The notes beneath the pieces are model-generated. The model worked only from the letters and a program-made list of their open reading frames with translations, did not search any database and was not told where the DNA came from. The translations under genes and the position numbers were made by a program. A DNA stretch of 64,000 bases from Flammeovirga yaeyamensis (GTDB lineage Bacteria; Bacteroidota; Bacteroidia; Cytophagales; Flammeovirgaceae): contig NZ_CP076133.1 in NCBI RefSeq assembly GCF_018736045.1, positions 1 to 64,000 on the forward strand, in the 5' to 3' direction. Shown one piece after another: positions 48,247-57,921 of the stretch. How positions within the stretch are numbered: position 1 is the stretch's first letter; each line of letters starts with the position of its first letter.

Positions 48247-48277
48247 AAGGCTACCTCAAATACTATGAGGTAGCCTT
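48247..48277. terminator. Hairpin terminator of BNR gene 3
   Basis: AAGGCTACCTCA (48247-48258) and TGAGGTAGCCTT (48266-48277) form a perfect 12-bp stem with a 7-nt loop, 49 nt after the stop. The U-tract is weak (TTACTATAAAAG). The stem sequence resembles that of the hairpin at 27922-27947. Confidence 0.75.
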
Positions 48278-48325
48278 AATGCCTTCATTACGTAAAACAC
48301 AACGTGTAATACTTAACAAATTGAC

Positions 48326-51300
48326 TTACTTAATTATGAATTTTGAAGTTCTTCTTCCATTCTTTAAGAAGTAAATTCCTTTTGGTAATTCAGTTATTTG
48401 AATGTTATTGTTTTCTACAGATGGATTAAACTTCATTACCTGACCCATTGCATTAACAATGATAATATCTGCTTGTTGATCTAACCCCTCTACAGTAATT
48501 TGTACTGATGCTGGATTAGGGTAAATCAATAATTTTTCTTCTTTTAAATGATCTCCAATAGAAGTTAGATCATCTTCCCTATAAGTGGCTGTAATAGTGA
48601 TTGCTTTTTCAGGCATAGTCACTGTTGTTTCCTCAGTCATTGCATCGGCTAAATACTCAACATCACCTGTCCACTTTAAGAAAACAAAACCTGTCTCTGC
48701 AGCATCCGCCTTGATATTCACCACTTGTCCTACTTCATATACACCTGAACCAGTACCTTTTTCGATAGTTAATGCAAATGTTTCAACATCAGCTTCTCTA
48801 TAAGTAGCCGTTAATGAAACCGTTGAAGAAGGCATAGTTACCGTTGTCGAAGTAGAATTTACATCAGCTATATGTTCCGTATCTCCTGTCCATTTATCAA
48901 ATACATAACCGTCCATTGGTAATTCTGCAGAAATTTCTACTGTTGTTCCTGCTTCATAATCTCCTGATCCTGATCCTTTGTTTACGGTTAATGTATAAGT
49001 AGTTGCATCTGCATATGTTGCTGTAATTTCTACATTCATAGCTGGCATCGTAAGCGTAGTTGAAGCACTATTTGGATTCACCAAATAATCTGTATCTCCA
49101 GTCCAAGCCACAAATCTCTTTCCGGCTAAATTGTTTGCAGCTACTTCAATTTGTGCATCTTCAAAATAAGTACCTGAACCTGTTCCCTGATTCACCGTCA
49201 GAGTATATGATTGAGTGGTCGATTCTACATAATTGGCAGTTAACTCAATATTTCTTCCTGGCATTACTAACTTCGTTGATGCTTGATTTGCATCCTCTAA
49301 ATAACCTGTAGAACCCGTCCAGTTTTTGAAAACATATCCAGCAGGTGCATCGTCTGCAACTATTTCAATTTCTCTTCCTTGAGGATAGAAACCTGATCCT
49401 GTACCGTTTACTACTTTTAATTCTTTATCGAGTGCAGCACCGCTCCATTTGATATTATCAATATTAATATCACCGTATGTACTTGTATTCTGACCTGTTG
49501 TCACCAACCTGATTTTAACATCACCTTCGTAAGTTAGGTTCTGTAAATAGATCTGTTTACGGTTTTTATCCACTTGCCATTCACCTTGAAGTTCATCATT
49601 TAAATAGATTTCTAATCCACCTAAATCTTTATTGTTCTTTACATCAACTGAGAATGTAGTAATACCACCCGATACAACTCCTTCAAAACTAGGAGTTGGA
49701 TTTGTACCTGGCTTCCTAAGTTTAATGTTTCTTCCGTCTAATGTGTTGATGTTTTTTGCTTGAACGAATGTCCAAGTTATTCCACCATCACCAACGTAAT
49801 CTCCATTTCCCCAAGAAGTAGAAATATCTGGGAAGTAATCAAAAGTTTCGTGTCCACCTGAAGTTAAACCTGATTGGGAAACAGTGATGATTTTATTCTC
49901 ACAACCAGCAATAGTGATAATCGCTGTTCTTATATCTGCTGTATTGTTTGATGGCATAGTTACCGTTAGCTCATCATTTTCTTTTGAAATTTCTACAAAA
50001 GATTTATCCACATGTACATCATAAGCTCCTGATGCAGTAATTATAACCGTTTTTGTTCCACCAGTCGAAGCAAAATCAAGTACACTTTCTGATACTGAAA
50101 TGTCACAAGAAAGATCCACTTTAGGAAGTTTTCTTCTCCAAGGTCCAGTACCTGCAGTGGCAACATAATAATATGGCTCACCATTATCCATAATAATCTT
50201 TGACTGATTACTTACAGAGTGAACAATAGCTGTATTATTTGCTACGCCTAATGTCCAATCCGACCACTCGATAGACCCATCTTGTTGTAATTCTCCAATA
50301 AATGAACCTAATCCCCTTTTATGATTATCTACGGATGTATTGATGACCACATGATCACCATAAGCTGCTAAACCTGACATTTTGATAGGCTTACCTGGAA
50401 TTACCCACTTTTCTGGACGAAGTGTTAAAGATGTAGGGACATCAAAACCAGCATTCACCCAATTCGATTCCGTATTCCAAGTATCATCACTTAAATTTTT
50501 ATTGATATATACTGCTGTATTTCCGCCAATTGTAGTAGAAGCTACTAACCATGATGTTCCATCACCTCTATCCCAAACGTAGGCATCTTTAGAATTCGAA
50601 AGACCAATTGATGAAGTCCATACATACGACATATCTGCTTGGCGAACACCTCTGAAAATAATACCATCTGCATTATTTGTATCTGAACGCCCAAAAACGA
50701 TATCAGAATTATTTGGATCTACCCATACATCTCTAATGTCCAATTCATCATAGTCTGCAGAGGATATTTTCACCCAATCTTCTGTACCATTATATACATT
50801 GACAATATTATTTGCCATGTAAATACCTCCAGAGTTTGTAGAAGATCCTCTCATACTCACATACACTCTTTCCGGATGATTAGGATCTGCAACTATTACT
50901 CTGAAATTTCTTGATGGAAGACCTTGGACCACACCATTATTGTTTGGCTCAAAACCTCCGATTAATTTCCAATCTTCTTTTTCTCCAATACTTGTTAGAT
51001 CTAACTCTTTAGCATAAAGACCACCTGCTGTTTGTGATGGCGCACCAAAACCTTTTCTTGCATCAATTAATACTAATTCAGGTGTCGTCTCAGTCACTAA
51101 AACTGACATCACGTTGGTAACACCTTGTGGATTTTCGTGTGATGTCCATGAATATCCATGATCTATACTTTGTAACATACCATGATCTGCATTACCTTGA
51201 ATCATATAGTTTTTATAACTGAAAACATCATAAGCATATGGTGATGCAAAACCTCTAGTATGTGCCATTGTATGACTTCCTGCACTTGGTACAATCTCAC

Positions 51301-52642
51301 CATACACTTCCCACCAGCTACCTGCTGAACAAGGGAAACCATTATTTGATGGATCTCCAAGGAATACATTCATACCACCCATTGAAATCACATAAGGATC
51401 TTGCCATGTTGATGGAGAATAATCGTATGCTCTAACAATAAATGCTCTACTCTCCCAACCTACATCAAAAGTGAAACAGTTACCGTTAGACCCTGCCGTT
51501 GGTTTTTCAATAATTTTCTCCCAAGCATAGTCGACTAATTCGTGATTATCATTAAAGTTTAAAGTACATTCCCAAAGACCAACACGGTTAGCATTATCGT
51601 TCCATACAGTACCGATAAGCATTTTATTTTGATTGATAGGCGATTTTGGATCCACTTTAGGGTTGAACCATTCCGCAGTATCAATTAAGCCATCCATAAT
51701 TTTCACCCACTCACCTAAATCACCATTCTCTTCTACTTTTGCATAATATACCGCCCAACGTTTGTCGGCATAATTATCATTAGCTACTGTCTGATAAGTC
51801 GCATACGCATGACGACCATCAGGAGATAATTCGATACCTCTTGAACCGCCATCGGGTCTTTTGTTTACATTCGCTGCTTCACCCGCACCATCCAACGCAT
51901 CTGTCGGCTTGGCTACTTTTGTAAAAGTTTCCCCATTATCCTTTGAGATATACACGCCAGAAGCGGCACTTAAATAAATGTAATCTGTAACAGGGTGAAT
52001 TTCTACACCAAATACATGACGGTAACCTTCTGTTGGTTCGTAAACCACTTTTTTCCAGTTCACCCCTGCGTCTTGAGATAAGTATATTTCTCTTACACCA
52101 TTAAATTTACCAGATGATATATTTTGTACTGGATCACAAATAGCTGCTTGTCCTTTTTGAGGATCTTTGTTTTGCCAACCTGGAGCTAAAATTACTGTAT
52201 TGTAATCTCTTGATACTGCTATAGAAGCAATTGCATCGCCTCTAGTAATATCGATCATGTTCCACGTCACCTCATGGTAATTGGCTGCTCCTGCATTATC
52301 TGTATAAGATGCTCCATATAAACCACCTTGGTACATTCTAGATCCACCAATTTCTTGCTCAACCGTAAACGACATACCATGGCTTAAATCTCTACTTACA
52401 TATTGCCAAGATTGTCCGTAGTCATCAGAACGATAAATTCCTTCCATATCTGAAGAGAACCAAATTCGTCCTTCCACATTTCTATCAAAATAAAGGTCTT
52501 GAATCTGGCCTCCACCACCTGGGTTCAAACTTTCCCAAGCATTTTCTTGCCCCCATGTATCTGGCTGGGCTTGTACTGTTATCCATGCTGTGAACATGAA
52601 TAAGAAGCTGAATAGTTTAAGTAAAATTTTCATCATAGTCAT
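48326..52642 (-). CDS. BNR beta-propeller T9SS cargo protein 3 with InlB-like repeats
   Basis: A 1438-residue secreted protein. The signal peptide ends about residue 26 (VQAQ). A BNR/Asp-box propeller (about 30-840) starts with NPGGGGQIQDLYF, then SSDMEGIYRSDDYGQSWQYV and further SQDAGVNW and SKDNGETF boxes. A BACON-like domain (about 843-925, CDISVSESVLDF) and a lectin-like jelly roll (about 930-1070) follow, then four tandem InlB-B-like repeats of about 71 residues (about 1072-1355) and a T9SS tail (IYPNP, GIYFLK). It is a homologue of the propellers at 52938 and 62018 and more distantly of the two PKD-bearing propellers. It is exported and probably binds or cleaves a polysaccharide; no family with known activity could be assigned. 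Confidence 0.85.
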   Translation of the reverse strand: MTMMKILLKLFSFLFMFTAWITVQAQPDTWGQENAWESLNPGGGGQIQDLYFDRNVEGRIWFSSDMEGIYRSDDYGQSWQYVSRDLSHGMSFTVEQEIGGSRMYQGGLYGASYTDNAGAANYHEVTWNMIDITRGDAIASIAVSRDYNTVILAPGWQNKDPQKGQAAICDPVQNISSGKFNGVREIYLSQDAGVNWKKVVYEPTEGYRHVFGVEIHPVTDYIYLSAASGVYISKDNGETFTKVAKPTDALDGAGEAANVNKRPDGGSRGIELSPDGRHAYATYQTVANDNYADKRWAVYYAKVEENGDLGEWVKIMDGLIDTAEWFNPKVDPKSPINQNKMLIGTVWNDNANRVGLWECTLNFNDNHELVDYAWEKIIEKPTAGSNGNCFTFDVGWESRAFIVRAYDYSPSTWQDPYVISMGGMNVFLGDPSNNGFPCSAGSWWEVYGEIVPSAGSHTMAHTRGFASPYAYDVFSYKNYMIQGNADHGMLQSIDHGYSWTSHENPQGVTNVMSVLVTETTPELVLIDARKGFGAPSQTAGGLYAKELDLTSIGEKEDWKLIGGFEPNNNGVVQGLPSRNFRVIVADPNHPERVYVSMRGSSTNSGGIYMANNIVNVYNGTEDWVKISSADYDELDIRDVWVDPNNSDIVFGRSDTNNADGIIFRGVRQADMSYVWTSSIGLSNSKDAYVWDRGDGTSWLVASTTIGGNTAVYINKNLSDDTWNTESNWVNAGFDVPTSLTLRPEKWVIPGKPIKMSGLAAYGDHVVINTSVDNHKRGLGSFIGELQQDGSIEWSDWTLGVANNTAIVHSVSNQSKIIMDNGEPYYYVATAGTGPWRRKLPKVDLSCDISVSESVLDFASTGGTKTVIITASGAYDVHVDKSFVEISKENDELTVTMPSNNTADIRTAIITIAGCENKIITVSQSGLTSGGHETFDYFPDISTSWGNGDYVGDGGITWTFVQAKNINTLDGRNIKLRKPGTNPTPSFEGVVSGGITTFSVDVKNNKDLGGLEIYLNDELQGEWQVDKNRKQIYLQNLTYEGDVKIRLVTTGQNTSTYGDINIDNIKWSGAALDKELKVVNGTGSGFYPQGREIEIVADDAPAGYVFKNWTGSTGYLEDANQASTKLVMPGRNIELTANYVESTTQSYTLTVNQGTGSGTYFEDAQIEVAANNLAGKRFVAWTGDTDYLVNPNSASTTLTMPAMNVEITATYADATTYTLTVNKGSGSGDYEAGTTVEISAELPMDGYVFDKWTGDTEHIADVNSTSTTVTMPSSTVSLTATYREADVETFALTIEKGTGSGVYEVGQVVNIKADAAETGFVFLKWTGDVEYLADAMTEETTVTMPEKAITITATYREDDLTSIGDHLKEEKLLIYPNPASVQITVEGLDQQADIIIVNAMGQVMKFNPSVENNNIQITELPKGIYFLKNGRRTSKFIIK
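48570..49430 (-). repeat. Four tandem InlB-B-like repeats in BNR gene 3
   Basis: Four in-frame units of about 213-216 bp share the pattern LTVNxGTGSGxY ... VFxxWTGDTEYLxDxNxxSTTxTMP ... ITATY. Diverged DNA between units suggests old duplications or selection on protein sequence rather than recent expansion. Confidence 0.8.
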
Positions 52643-52881
52643 ACTTATGTAGTCTAAGATTTTTATGTAGTTATGTTAGACTCAAAAAATTAAAAAGAGT
52701 TTACAATCGTAAGTTCTTATTTGAACGACATTACAATTTTAAGACTTGATGATGGGGGAATACTTCCAATTTGCAATTTAGTAGTAAATCAGAAGTAACA
52801 CAAAGACTATTAAAAGATGATAATCAGATAGTTACAATCTACTTTAGTTTTAATCTTTTGAAGTTTGTTCATAAAAAAAAG

Positions 52882-52917
52882 GGAGATCGCTCACCCTTTT
52901 CCTAGCTTACGATCTCC
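52882..52917 (-). terminator. Intrinsic terminator of BNR gene 4
   Basis: GGAGATCG (52882-52889) and CGATCTCC (52910-52917) form a perfect stem; on the minus strand the stem is followed by CCTTTTTTTT. It lies 21 nt after the stop. Confidence 0.85.
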
Positions 52918-52937
52918 ACTTTTTCTAATAAGATACT

Positions 52938-55900
52938 TTATTTTTTGATCTTGAATGTCTTATCATTTACTCTTAGGATATACATCCCTTTAGTTAAATA
53001 ATTTAATACAATCGTATCTCCTTTTTGATAATCATTCTGATACACAATATTTCCAGTGATTGAGAAAATAGTCACCGTTCCTTGATCAACCCCTTGAAGC
53101 TTGATTTGATCATTAAATGGATTTGGATAAACCTTTACTTCTTCATCAAGTAATTGATTAGAAACCACTCTTCTTGCTCCCGAAGGTGCATTCCATTCAA
53201 TATCATCTAATTGTACATCAGCATTGTTATAGCCGGTGAATTCTAAAGCAACACTTCCTGTTAAATCAATATTATTGATCGTAAATGTATTCGACCCTGA
53301 ATTGGCTGCAATATCAAATTGTCCAATGGTATTTCCATTTGCTTTTACAATAACACCACTTGAATTCGCAGATCCTGTAGGTGCGGCTTTGAATGTAAGC
53401 GTTGATAAACCATTCAATGTCGTCGATAAACTACCACCAGCATTATTGTCTAATTTTACAGTATTTCCATTAATGGTTTGTGTTCTCTTAATGACGCTAT
53501 AATTCCAAACCTGACCATCGTTCCCCACAAATGATCCTGTTGACCAATCGTTTAGGGTGCCCAATAAGTCGAAGTTTTCGAAACCACTATCACCAGAAGG
53601 TAGATCTACATAAGTAGCTGTAATTGTGGCTCCATTAGATGGCATCGTAAATTGAGTAGAAGCATTATTACGATTCGCTAAATGGTGTTCTGCTCCTGTC
53701 CACTCATTAAATTGTTTACCAGCAGCAGGAGCATTAGCAGTAACAGTTACGATTTCCCCAGCTGCATAACTACCACTTCCCGATCCATTATTTACGGTTA
53801 GTTGATAAAGTGTAACAGCAGAATTGTCTTTCCAACTGATATCATCCAACTGAACATCAGAGGCATTCATTCCTCTAAATTCTAGAGCTGTTGTACCTGA
53901 TTCATCCAAAATCGGAATCACAAATTCTTGAGGTGCAGCTCCTTTAGCAATTTCAAATGATTGGATCAATTGACCATTTACATACACCTCAACACCACTT
54001 GGAGAACCCGTTCCAGTAGGTGCTGCCCAGAAACTCAAATATGTCAGACCATTTGATAAAGAAGTAGATAAACTTCCGTTGGCACTATTGTCTAACTTAA
54101 TGGTATTCCCATTGATAGTGGATGTTCTTTTCACTTGAACATAATCCCAAGTCAGTCCGTAATTTCCAACGAAACTACCATTGGCCCATTGGTTCTCTGT
54201 TGGCATATTATCCAATGTTTCAGTGAACAAATCTCCTGTAGGAGGAGGAGTCACTGATGCCCCTTCTTGAGTGATAGATATGGATACATTTTTACACCCA
54301 GAAACCGTAACGGTAGCATTTCTAGATTGTTCAGATGTATTTGCCGAAGCGACTACACTAATCTGGTTATTTGATGTTGACACTGATAACCACCCTTGAT
54401 TGGAGCTGGCTGAAAAAGCATCTGTACTCGTCACCGAAATATTTTTCGTTCCGCCATTGCTAGCAAAGGCAACACTATTTGGATTAACAGATAACGAACA
54501 AGTTGGAGGAGTAACAGCTGAAGAAATTTGTCTTCTCCAAGGTCCAGTTCCCGCTAAAGCCACATAGTAATACGGCACTCCGTCTTCTACTCTCACTTTA
54601 GCTTGTAGGGATGTAGGGTTTTCGATATCTCTATCATTAGCCGATGCTCTAGTCCAATCCGACCATTGCACTGTTCCATTATTTTGAATCACCCCAATAA
54701 AAGATCCGTTTCCTTTTTTATGATTACTTACCTCTGAATTGGCCACAATACGATCATCAAAAGCAGCTAAACCACCAATGGAAATCGGTTCGTTTGGTTC
54801 TACCCATTTTTCAGGACGAATTTCCAATGTTTTGGCAACATCTAATCCTGTAAAGGTCCAATTACTCGGATCATTCCAATCTGCATTTCTTGGTGTTTTC
54901 AATATATGAACTCCATACACATTATTGATCTGAGCAGCAGCTACTAACCAAGTTTGACCATCTTTTTCCCAAGCATAAATATCCGATGTATTCTTACTTG
55001 CTGTTTCCATATTCGTCCAAGTGTAAGAACCATTCGACTGACGAACACCTCTATAAATTGAACCTGCAGAACCTGATCCTGCCGAACGTACATAAATGTA
55101 ATTACCATTATTTGGATCTACCCAAACATCTCTAAAATCTCTATATCCCATACTCGATTCTGAGATTTTTCTCCAAGAACCATTCCCGTTATACACTGCT
55201 AGAATATCATCGGTCATGTACACACCTCCTTCGATATTTGCTCCGCCCCAATTCTTTCCTCTCATAGTCACATAAACACGCTTAGGATTGCTCGGATCGT
55301 ACTGCATTGCACGATAATTCCTTGATGGCAAATCATTGGTTGTACCCGAATTATTTGGTGTAAAACCACCTATCAATTTCCAATCCTCTGCATTTCCAAT
55401 TCTATCCAATTCGATTGGTTTAGCATACAAACCACCCACACTTTGACTTGGTGCTCCATAACCTTTACGTGCATCCATTAATACAAGAGCAGGATTAGTT
55501 GGTACTGTTAAAACAGACATTGCATTGGTAATTCCCTGAGGACCATGTTCTGATGTCCAAGAATACCCATTGTCCAAACTTTGTAAGATACCATGATCAG
55601 CACACCCTTGAATCATATAGCTTTTATAACTATCGACATCATAGCAATATGGTGAAGAAAAACCTCTTTCATGTGACATCGCCAATCCCTCTTGATAATA
55701 TATCACTTCTCCATAAACTTCCTTCCAACTAGAACAAGGGAAATCAACAGCATCAGCATCCGTTAAGAAAACATTCATTCCTCCCATCGAGATAATTTGA
55801 TGTTGATTCCAAGATTTTGGAGTATAATCACATGTTCTTACAATAAAATCACGACGTTCCCAGCTTGGTTCAAAATCAAAACATCTGTTGTTTTTAGGAA

Positions 55901-57038
55901 GGTTTAGAATCTGTTCCCAATTGTAAGAAGTTACATTTCCAGAACCATTATAATTCACGGTGGCTTCCCACAAACCAATTCTGTTTTTATTATCGTTCCA
56001 AACAGTTCCTACTAATAACCTGTGTTCCGTAGCTGTCGATCTTGGATCCACTTTAGGATCATACCATTCCGCTGTATCTGTTAAACCATCCATAATTTTC
56101 GTCCATCCACCTGTAATACCCGTAGATGACGTTTTCGCTACAAAAACTGCCCATCTTCTATCGGCATACGTAGAACCTCCTTGCGTTTGATAAGTCGCAT
56201 AAATGTACTTTCCATCAGGCGATAAGCCAACACCTCTCGATCCTCCATCCGGTCGTTTTGTAATTGAAGTCGCATTCCCTGCAGGACCAATAGCTTCCGA
56301 TGGTTTAGCAATTAAATTAAATGAATTGCCACCATTAGAAGATACAAAAACTCCCGATGCGGCACCCAAATAGATATTATCGTTTGTTGGGTGAATGGCC
56401 ACCCCAAAAACATTACGATATCCATTTGTATTATCATACTTTACTTTGGTCCAAGTGGCCCCTCTATCTTTTGATAAATAGATGTTTCTCTCCCCATTGA
56501 ACTTATCGGATTGAAGATTTTGATTTGGGTCGATTAACGATCCCTGCCCTTTTTGAGGATCTTTATTCTGCCAACCCGGAGCCAAAACAACTGTTTGATG
56601 ATCTGAAGAAATAGCAATAGAAGCGATGGCATCACCCCTAGTTTCTTCAATCATGTCCCAAGAAACATTATGATGGTTACTAGCTCCCGGGTTAACGGCA
56701 ACATGTGCACCATACAAACCTCCTTGATACAATTTACTGCCTCCTTCTTCTTGGGCAATACAAAAAGCCATACCATGACTTAAATCCTTGGACACATACT
56801 GCCAAGACTGACCAAAATCGTCGGAGCGATACACCCCTTCCATGTCGCTTGAAAACCAAATACGGCCTTCTACATTACGATCAAAATAGACATCTTGAAT
56901 TTGTCCACCTCCGCCAGGATTAAGACTTTCCCAACGGTTCTCTTTCCCCCAATTCGGGTCTTGCGCATTTCCTATAAAAGGAATCATAGCCAGAATAAAT
57001 AGCATTCTGAAGCTGGTTTTGAGTAGTACTCGGTTCAT
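52938..57038 (-). CDS. BNR beta-propeller T9SS cargo protein 4
   Basis: A 1366-residue homologue of the neighbour at 48326, separated by 295 bp with a terminator. The signal peptide ends about residue 25 (GNAQ). The BNR propeller (about 28-845) has NPGGGGQIQDVYF, SSDMEGVYRSDDFGQSWQYV and SKDRGATW. A BACON-like domain (about 846-930, CSLSVNPNSVAF) is followed by a lectin-like module (about 935-1072), one InlB-B-like repeat (about 1073-1140), a second lectin-like module (about 1149-1285) that resembles the first (GxFVGNxGxxWxYxxxKRTxTINGNTxKLDN), and a T9SS tail (VYPNP, GMYILRV). The duplicated lectin-like module suggests glycan binding. Expression may use a TACTTTTG element near 57130; a short GAAGTC/GACTTC hairpin is at 57068-57086. 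Confidence 0.85.
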   Translation of the reverse strand: MNRVLLKTSFRMLFILAMIPFIGNAQDPNWGKENRWESLNPGGGGQIQDVYFDRNVEGRIWFSSDMEGVYRSDDFGQSWQYVSKDLSHGMAFCIAQEEGGSKLYQGGLYGAHVAVNPGASNHHNVSWDMIEETRGDAIASIAISSDHQTVVLAPGWQNKDPQKGQGSLIDPNQNLQSDKFNGERNIYLSKDRGATWTKVKYDNTNGYRNVFGVAIHPTNDNIYLGAASGVFVSSNGGNSFNLIAKPSEAIGPAGNATSITKRPDGGSRGVGLSPDGKYIYATYQTQGGSTYADRRWAVFVAKTSSTGITGGWTKIMDGLTDTAEWYDPKVDPRSTATEHRLLVGTVWNDNKNRIGLWEATVNYNGSGNVTSYNWEQILNLPKNNRCFDFEPSWERRDFIVRTCDYTPKSWNQHQIISMGGMNVFLTDADAVDFPCSSWKEVYGEVIYYQEGLAMSHERGFSSPYCYDVDSYKSYMIQGCADHGILQSLDNGYSWTSEHGPQGITNAMSVLTVPTNPALVLMDARKGYGAPSQSVGGLYAKPIELDRIGNAEDWKLIGGFTPNNSGTTNDLPSRNYRAMQYDPSNPKRVYVTMRGKNWGGANIEGGVYMTDDILAVYNGNGSWRKISESSMGYRDFRDVWVDPNNGNYIYVRSAGSGSAGSIYRGVRQSNGSYTWTNMETASKNTSDIYAWEKDGQTWLVAAAQINNVYGVHILKTPRNADWNDPSNWTFTGLDVAKTLEIRPEKWVEPNEPISIGGLAAFDDRIVANSEVSNHKKGNGSFIGVIQNNGTVQWSDWTRASANDRDIENPTSLQAKVRVEDGVPYYYVALAGTGPWRRQISSAVTPPTCSLSVNPNSVAFASNGGTKNISVTSTDAFSASSNQGWLSVSTSNNQISVVASANTSEQSRNATVTVSGCKNVSISITQEGASVTPPPTGDLFTETLDNMPTENQWANGSFVGNYGLTWDYVQVKRTSTINGNTIKLDNSANGSLSTSLSNGLTYLSFWAAPTGTGSPSGVEVYVNGQLIQSFEIAKGAAPQEFVIPILDESGTTALEFRGMNASDVQLDDISWKDNSAVTLYQLTVNNGSGSGSYAAGEIVTVTANAPAAGKQFNEWTGAEHHLANRNNASTQFTMPSNGATITATYVDLPSGDSGFENFDLLGTLNDWSTGSFVGNDGQVWNYSVIKRTQTINGNTVKLDNNAGGSLSTTLNGLSTLTFKAAPTGSANSSGVIVKANGNTIGQFDIAANSGSNTFTINNIDLTGSVALEFTGYNNADVQLDDIEWNAPSGARRVVSNQLLDEEVKVYPNPFNDQIKLQGVDQGTVTIFSITGNIVYQNDYQKGDTIVLNYLTKGMYILRVNDKTFKIKK

Positions 57039-57129
57039 TTCAATAATACTTTAGTTAGTAATTCCTTGAAGTCGTCGTAGGACTTCGCATAAGTAAAATT
57101 CTGTGGCCAAAGTACTTTTCGGGATACCT

Positions 57130-57137
57130 CAAAAGTA
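57130..57137 (-). promoter_or_regulatory. Possible -7 element TACTTTTG upstream of BNR gene 4
   Basis: On the minus strand TACTTTTG fits TAnnTTTG and implies a leader of about 85 nt that would include the hairpin at 57068-57086. No -33 element at the usual spacing was found. Confidence 0.35.
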
Positions 57138-57246
57138 TTCTATTTTGCAAATTAGGAGAAATAGGAAAAGGCAAAAAAGGTATTAATTCTTGTTTTGCCT
57201 ATCTAAGAGAAGCTAAGTCAACATTTAAGAATTGTGGAAATAATAG

Positions 57247-57254
57247 TATCTTTG
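57247..57254 (+). promoter_or_regulatory. -7 element TATCTTTG of the toxin-antitoxin operon
   Basis: TATCTTTG matches TAnnTTTG and lies only 3 bp before the ATG at 57258. A transcription start 4-7 nt downstream would give a leaderless or nearly leaderless mRNA. This favours the ATG at 57258 over the in-frame GTG at 57234. Confidence 0.55.
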
Positions 57255-57257
57255 TAT

Positions 57258-57566
57258 ATGAACAAAGAATTATTGAGATATATTGATCCTTTTAAAGAGC
57301 TATGCAAAAAACATAGACTAGAAAAAGTATATCTTTTTGGTTCTCAAGCAACTGAAAATTATTCAGAAGATAGTGATATTGACCTATTAATTAAATTTTC
57401 TGATAAGATTGATGTTATTGATTATGCTGACTATTACTTTAACTTTTTAGAAGATGTTGAAAATCTTTTCAACAAAAAAGTTGACTTAGTATCCGAAAAA
57501 TCTTTAAGTAATAAATACTTTATTGATGAAATAAATAGAACTAAACTTTCTCTGTATGAATCCTAA
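57258..57566 (+). CDS. mntA: MntA-type minimal nucleotidyltransferase antitoxin
   Basis: A 102-residue protein from the ATG chosen. It has the minimal nucleotidyltransferase signature G28-S29 followed by D40-x-D42 (EDSDIDLLIKF) and a third acidic residue D76 (KKVDLV). Such proteins pair with HepT; characterised MntA enzymes inactivate HepT by adding AMP to the toxin tyrosine. The partner gene follows with an 11-bp overlap, so the pair is translationally coupled. The pair sits in the accessory island, with a promoter-like element just before the ATG. The symbol follows the family; activity was not tested. Confidence 0.85.
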   Translation: MNKELLRYIDPFKELCKKHRLEKVYLFGSQATENYSEDSDIDLLIKFSDKIDVIDYADYYFNFLEDVENLFNKKVDLVSEKSLSNKYFIDEINRTKLSLYES

Positions 57567-57894
57567 GGCTTTAAAATATATTTTAGATATAGAAGTCATA
57601 ATTAGTGAAATAGATGAAATTCTTGATAAAACTGATAAAAACTTCTTTGAATTTCAGAAAAGTTTTATTTACAAAAGAGCTATTGAAAGAGATCTCGAAA
57701 TTATCGGAGAAGCAGTAAAGAAACTTTATGAAATTGATCCAAACTATAATATTTCATCAAAAAAGAAAATAATAGGTTTACGTAATATCATAAGTCATGC
57801 ATATGATTCTGTAGAGGATGAATTGTTATGGGGTATTATTATAAAAGATATCCCTATATTAAAAAAAGAAATATTGAAATTAAAAAACTCTTAG
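57556..57894 (+). CDS. hepT: HepT-like toxin (DUF86)
   Basis: A 112-residue helical protein of the HepT/DUF86 family with the HEPN active-site motif R76-x4-H81-x-Y83 (RNIISHAYD). HEPN proteins of this type act as RNases; the tyrosine is the AMPylation target of MntA. Length and gene order (antitoxin first, 11-bp overlap) are those of type VII toxin-antitoxin modules. It probably helps stabilise the island or protect against phage (inference). No downstream terminator is obvious. Confidence 0.88.
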   Translation: MNPKALKYILDIEVIISEIDEILDKTDKNFFEFQKSFIYKRAIERDLEIIGEAVKKLYEIDPNYNISSKKKIIGLRNIISHAYDSVEDELLWGIIIKDIPILKKEILKLKNS

Positions 57895-57921
57895 TGAAGT
57901 GTCTTTTTCTGAGCATACTCC

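Larger units (their letters stand above)
47967..48325. other. 359-bp intergenic region between BNR gene 3 and permease gene
   Basis: It contains the promoter-like element of the permease gene and the hairpin that ends BNR gene 3, both listed separately. I see no gene or other structure in the rest. Confidence 0.7.

Noticed and set aside
48570-49430. Considering the repeated segment a CRISPR-like or mobile repeat array
   Set aside because: The repeats are in frame, protein-level and about 213-216 bp long; they are InlB-B-like domains.
23540-57038. Naming the propellers as sialidase, GH74 xyloglucanase or a polysaccharide lyase
   Set aside because: Asp-box repeats and a propeller are shared by many unrelated functions, and no family-specific catalytic residues could be confirmed by eye.
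57234-57257. GTG start at 57234 for the antitoxin gene
   Set aside because: A -7 element TATCTTTG lies downstream of it at 57247-57254 and the family usually starts close to the ATG at 57258.
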